NCBI GenBank assembly: GCA_016786665.1 | Contig: JAEUVZ010000030.1 | Location: forward strand, 1-64,000 | Direction of reading: 5' to 3' | Origin: Flavipsychrobacter sp. | Lineage (GTDB): Bacteria; Bacteroidota; Bacteroidia; Chitinophagales; Chitinophagaceae | Length of the DNA stretch: 64,000 nucleotides | Shown: piece by piece, positions 62,340 to 64,000 of the stretch | Layout of the letters: every line of letters begins with the position of its first letter | Position numbering within the stretch: position 1 is the stretch's first letter | The notes under the pieces: model-generated | Databases searched by the model: none | What the model was told of the DNA's origin: nothing | Seen by the model: only the letters and a program-made list of their open reading frames with translations | Made by a program: the position numbers and the translations under genes

Positions 62340-63179
62340 TTAGTCCCCTTCATCCATTAGTTTGATGCCGGTTTGCGTCAGCTCTATTTTTTGCTGCCGG
62401 TAAAGGGCGCCTACCGCCATTTTAAAGGCCTTCTTGCTCATCCCGAAAAAGCTGTAAATATCTTCCGGCGCCGACTTATCGTGGTAGGGCAGGTAGCCGT
62501 GGTGCTCGTGCAGCAGGTCCAGTATTTTGCCTTCTTCTCCCGCTATCCGCTGATAGCCCTTAGCGCCCAGTGCTACGTCTATTTTATTGTCTTCCCTTAT
62601 GGTTTTTACATAGCCCTTCTCGCGGTCACCATCCTGCAGGTCTTTAAATACTTCGTTGAAGTAGAGCAGCCCTATATGGCGGTTGTTGATAATGACCTCG
62701 TAGCCTATTTCGGTTTTCCGGTAAATGAGCAGGTCTACCTGCTCACCTTCTTTAACGGTAAGTTCTTCGTTATCCAGGTATTGGTTGAAACGCTCTGTAG
62801 CCGCTACGCGCCCCGTGCGTTCGTCTATGTACAGGTACACTACGTATTTTTCGCCCACATACATACGGGAGCGCTGCTGCGACAGGGGTATGAATAAATC
62901 TTTCATGATACCCCATTTCAGGAAGGCTCCATGTTCGGTAATGCTCACTACCTCCAGCGATACAATATCGCCTACTACGCCCAGCGGCTTCATGGTGGTG
63001 GCTATGAGCCTGTTTTCAGAGTCGTGGTAAATAAATACTTCAATCTCATCATCTGGCTGCAACCCCTCTGGCACAAAGCGCTTGGGGAGCAGTATTTCTT
63101 CGCCGTCCCCATCCAGGTAAACGCCGAAGTCAACCTCTTTTACTACTCGTAATGTATGATACTTTCCTGCCTGAAGCAT
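62340..63179 (-). CDS. CvfB-like S1 RNA-binding protein
   Basis: 279 residues. Tandem S1-like domains: VVKEVDFGVYLDGDGEEILL at the N-terminus, VVSITEHGAFLKWGIMKDLF in the second, then VGEKYVVYLYIDERTGRVAA, and a C-terminal winged-helix segment (PEDIYSFFGMSKKAFKMAVG). The order fits CvfB/YitL, an RNA-binding regulator of virulence genes in Staphylococcus; its target here is unknown. Confidence 0.88.
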   Translation of the reverse strand: MLQAGKYHTLRVVKEVDFGVYLDGDGEEILLPKRFVPEGLQPDDEIEVFIYHDSENRLIATTMKPLGVVGDIVSLEVVSITEHGAFLKWGIMKDLFIPLSQQRSRMYVGEKYVVYLYIDERTGRVAATERFNQYLDNEELTVKEGEQVDLLIYRKTEIGYEVIINNRHIGLLYFNEVFKDLQDGDREKGYVKTIREDNKIDVALGAKGYQRIAGEEGKILDLLHEHHGYLPYHDKSAPEDIYSFFGMSKKAFKMAVGALYRQQKIELTQTGIKLMDEGD

Positions 63180-63218
63180 GGTATAAATTTGGGCAAAGGT
63201 AGTCTATTGTTTCCGGGT

Positions 63219-63266
63219 ATGCCCTATGCCGCAAGGCATAAGGCAAAGGAGCCATTATGGCTCCTT
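63219..63266. terminator. Two hairpins after and across the AI-2E transporter stop
   Basis: TGCCCTATGCC/GGCATAAGGCA (63219-63244) and AAGGAGCCA/TGGCTCCTT (63246-63266) stand next to each other. The second contains the stop codon of the minus-strand gene in its loop. Confidence 0.5.
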
Positions 63267-64000
63267 CTTTCCTTTTTTAGCTTCTTCTTTTACTTCCTCT
63301 TTTACCTCTTCTCGTATTTCCTTCACTACCCGCTGGTTTTCCGGGCGGTTGAGCGCGGTGTACTTGGGCCGTTCATCGCCCAGCAGCACGCCCCATTGCT
63401 TAAAGTTTTCGGTGCGGTCGAAGATGATTTTCAGTATGGCCATCACCGGCAGGGAGAGGAACATGCCCGCTACTCCGGCCAATGTGCCGCCTATCACTAC
63501 GCCCACAATGCTCACAAATGCATTTATTTTCACTTTAGAACCCACTATACGGGGCATGAGTATATTATTATCCAGGAACTGTACGGCGGCTATCACACCC
63601 AGCACCAGCAGTATGTCGGAGAAATTGGAGGAGGAGGCGAGGGTAAGCACCACACCTATCAGGTTGCCTATCAGCGCGCCTACATAGGGGATAAGGTTCA
63701 GTATCGCAAAGATGATGCCTATCAATAATCCGTGAGGAATACCGAATATCATCATCAGCCCGCCTACCAGCACTGTCATATAGGTTACCTGTATCATCAG
63801 TCCCACCAGGTAGCTTTTGGTGATCATCTGTGTTTCGGTTATGGCCGCCGTCACTTCTTTGTGATTGGCCCGGGGAAACCACATGAATGTAAACTTCAGG
63901 ATAAGGTTCCTGTAGAACATGATGAGGAATATATAAATAGGCAACAGGCCAAAAAATATAAGAATGGAAGTAAGCGATGTGAAAGCGGAGCCCAGGTAGC
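63255..64000 (-). CDS. AI-2E family transporter (N-terminus cut by window edge)
   Basis: The frame is open from the right edge (about 247 residues visible) with no stop; its start lies beyond 64000. Membrane segments, MITKSYLVGLMIQVTYMTVL and GIPHGLLIGIIFAILNLIPYVGALIGN in the middle and FLDNNILMPRIVGSKVKINA, are the hallmark of the AI-2E transporter (PerM/YdiK) family. The C-terminal tail is Lys/Glu-rich (VKEEVKEEAKKGKKEP). Members export small solutes; substrates are mostly unknown. Confidence 0.9.
   Translation of the reverse strand, partial: YLGSAFTSLTSILIFFGLLPIYIFLIMFYRNLILKFTFMWFPRANHKEVTAAITETQMITKSYLVGLMIQVTYMTVLVGGLMMIFGIPHGLLIGIIFAILNLIPYVGALIGNLIGVVLTLASSSNFSDILLVLGVIAAVQFLDNNILMPRIVGSKVKINAFVSIVGVVIGGTLAGVAGMFLSLPVMAILKIIFDRTENFKQWGVLLGDERPKYTALNRPENQRVVKEIREEVKEEVKEEAKKGKKEP

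Overview
The window looks like the chromosome of a Bacteroidota member, most likely Chitinophagales or a relative. Evidence: Bacteroidota-type promoters (TTTG, about 19 bases, TAnnTTTG); type IX secretion (T9SS) sorting domains; the gliding ATPase GldA; a CarboxypepD_reg-type TonB receptor; and many small SCxx-type lipoproteins. The coding background is GC-balanced. There are 64 genes or partial genes plus one gene remnant. No rRNA, tRNA, CRISPR array, transposase or prophage was seen.

Layout. 1-6.2 kb: truncated Ig-repeat T9SS adhesin (-), acyl-CoA reductase (-), ferredoxin (+), T9SS-exported protein (+), then a 7-bp tandem repeat. 6.2-16.6 kb: FAD oxidoreductase and glmM (one operon), M16 protease, five-PAS histidine kinase, recA. 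16.6-22.8 kb is accessory in character: cupin, Ca2+/H+ antiporter, four small lipoproteins mixed with dispersed repeats, and an AT-rich pentapeptide-repeat/TIR gene. 22.9-31.3 kb: dnaE, a DUF433 gene followed by a broken DUF5615 toxin, trxA, L,D-transpeptidase and small enzymes. 31.4-39.1 kb: small membrane, lipoprotein and regulatory genes (including an ArsR/AHSA1 pair), then a DUF3347 lipoprotein/TonB receptor operon. 39.2-47.7 kb: ABC-F ATPase, YajQ, a VapC-type toxin-antitoxin pair, dTDP-sugar genes (rfbC and an aminotransferase), waaA and tdk. 47.7-64 kb: TolC, inositol phosphatase, thiL, EGF-like lipoprotein, gldA, hldD, 3-hydroxyanthranilate dioxygenase, CNNM/CBS protein, gmk, bacilliredoxin, DUF885 peptidase/arginase-family pair, DUF4397 lipoprotein, CvfB and a truncated AI-2E transporter.

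Most of the window is housekeeping plus cell envelope: lipopolysaccharide sugar steps (waaA, hldD, rfbC), peptidoglycan (glmM, L,D-transpeptidase), T9SS and gliding (adhesin, gldA), and nucleotide or DNA enzymes (recA, dnaE, tdk, gmk). The best candidate for an under-described system is the AT-rich pentapeptide-repeat/TIR protein at 21441-22739, next to a cluster of hairpins. Two toxin-antitoxin loci (one decayed) and a duplicated EGF-lipoprotein family are the other accessory signals. All functional calls rest on reading motifs by eye; no database search was run.
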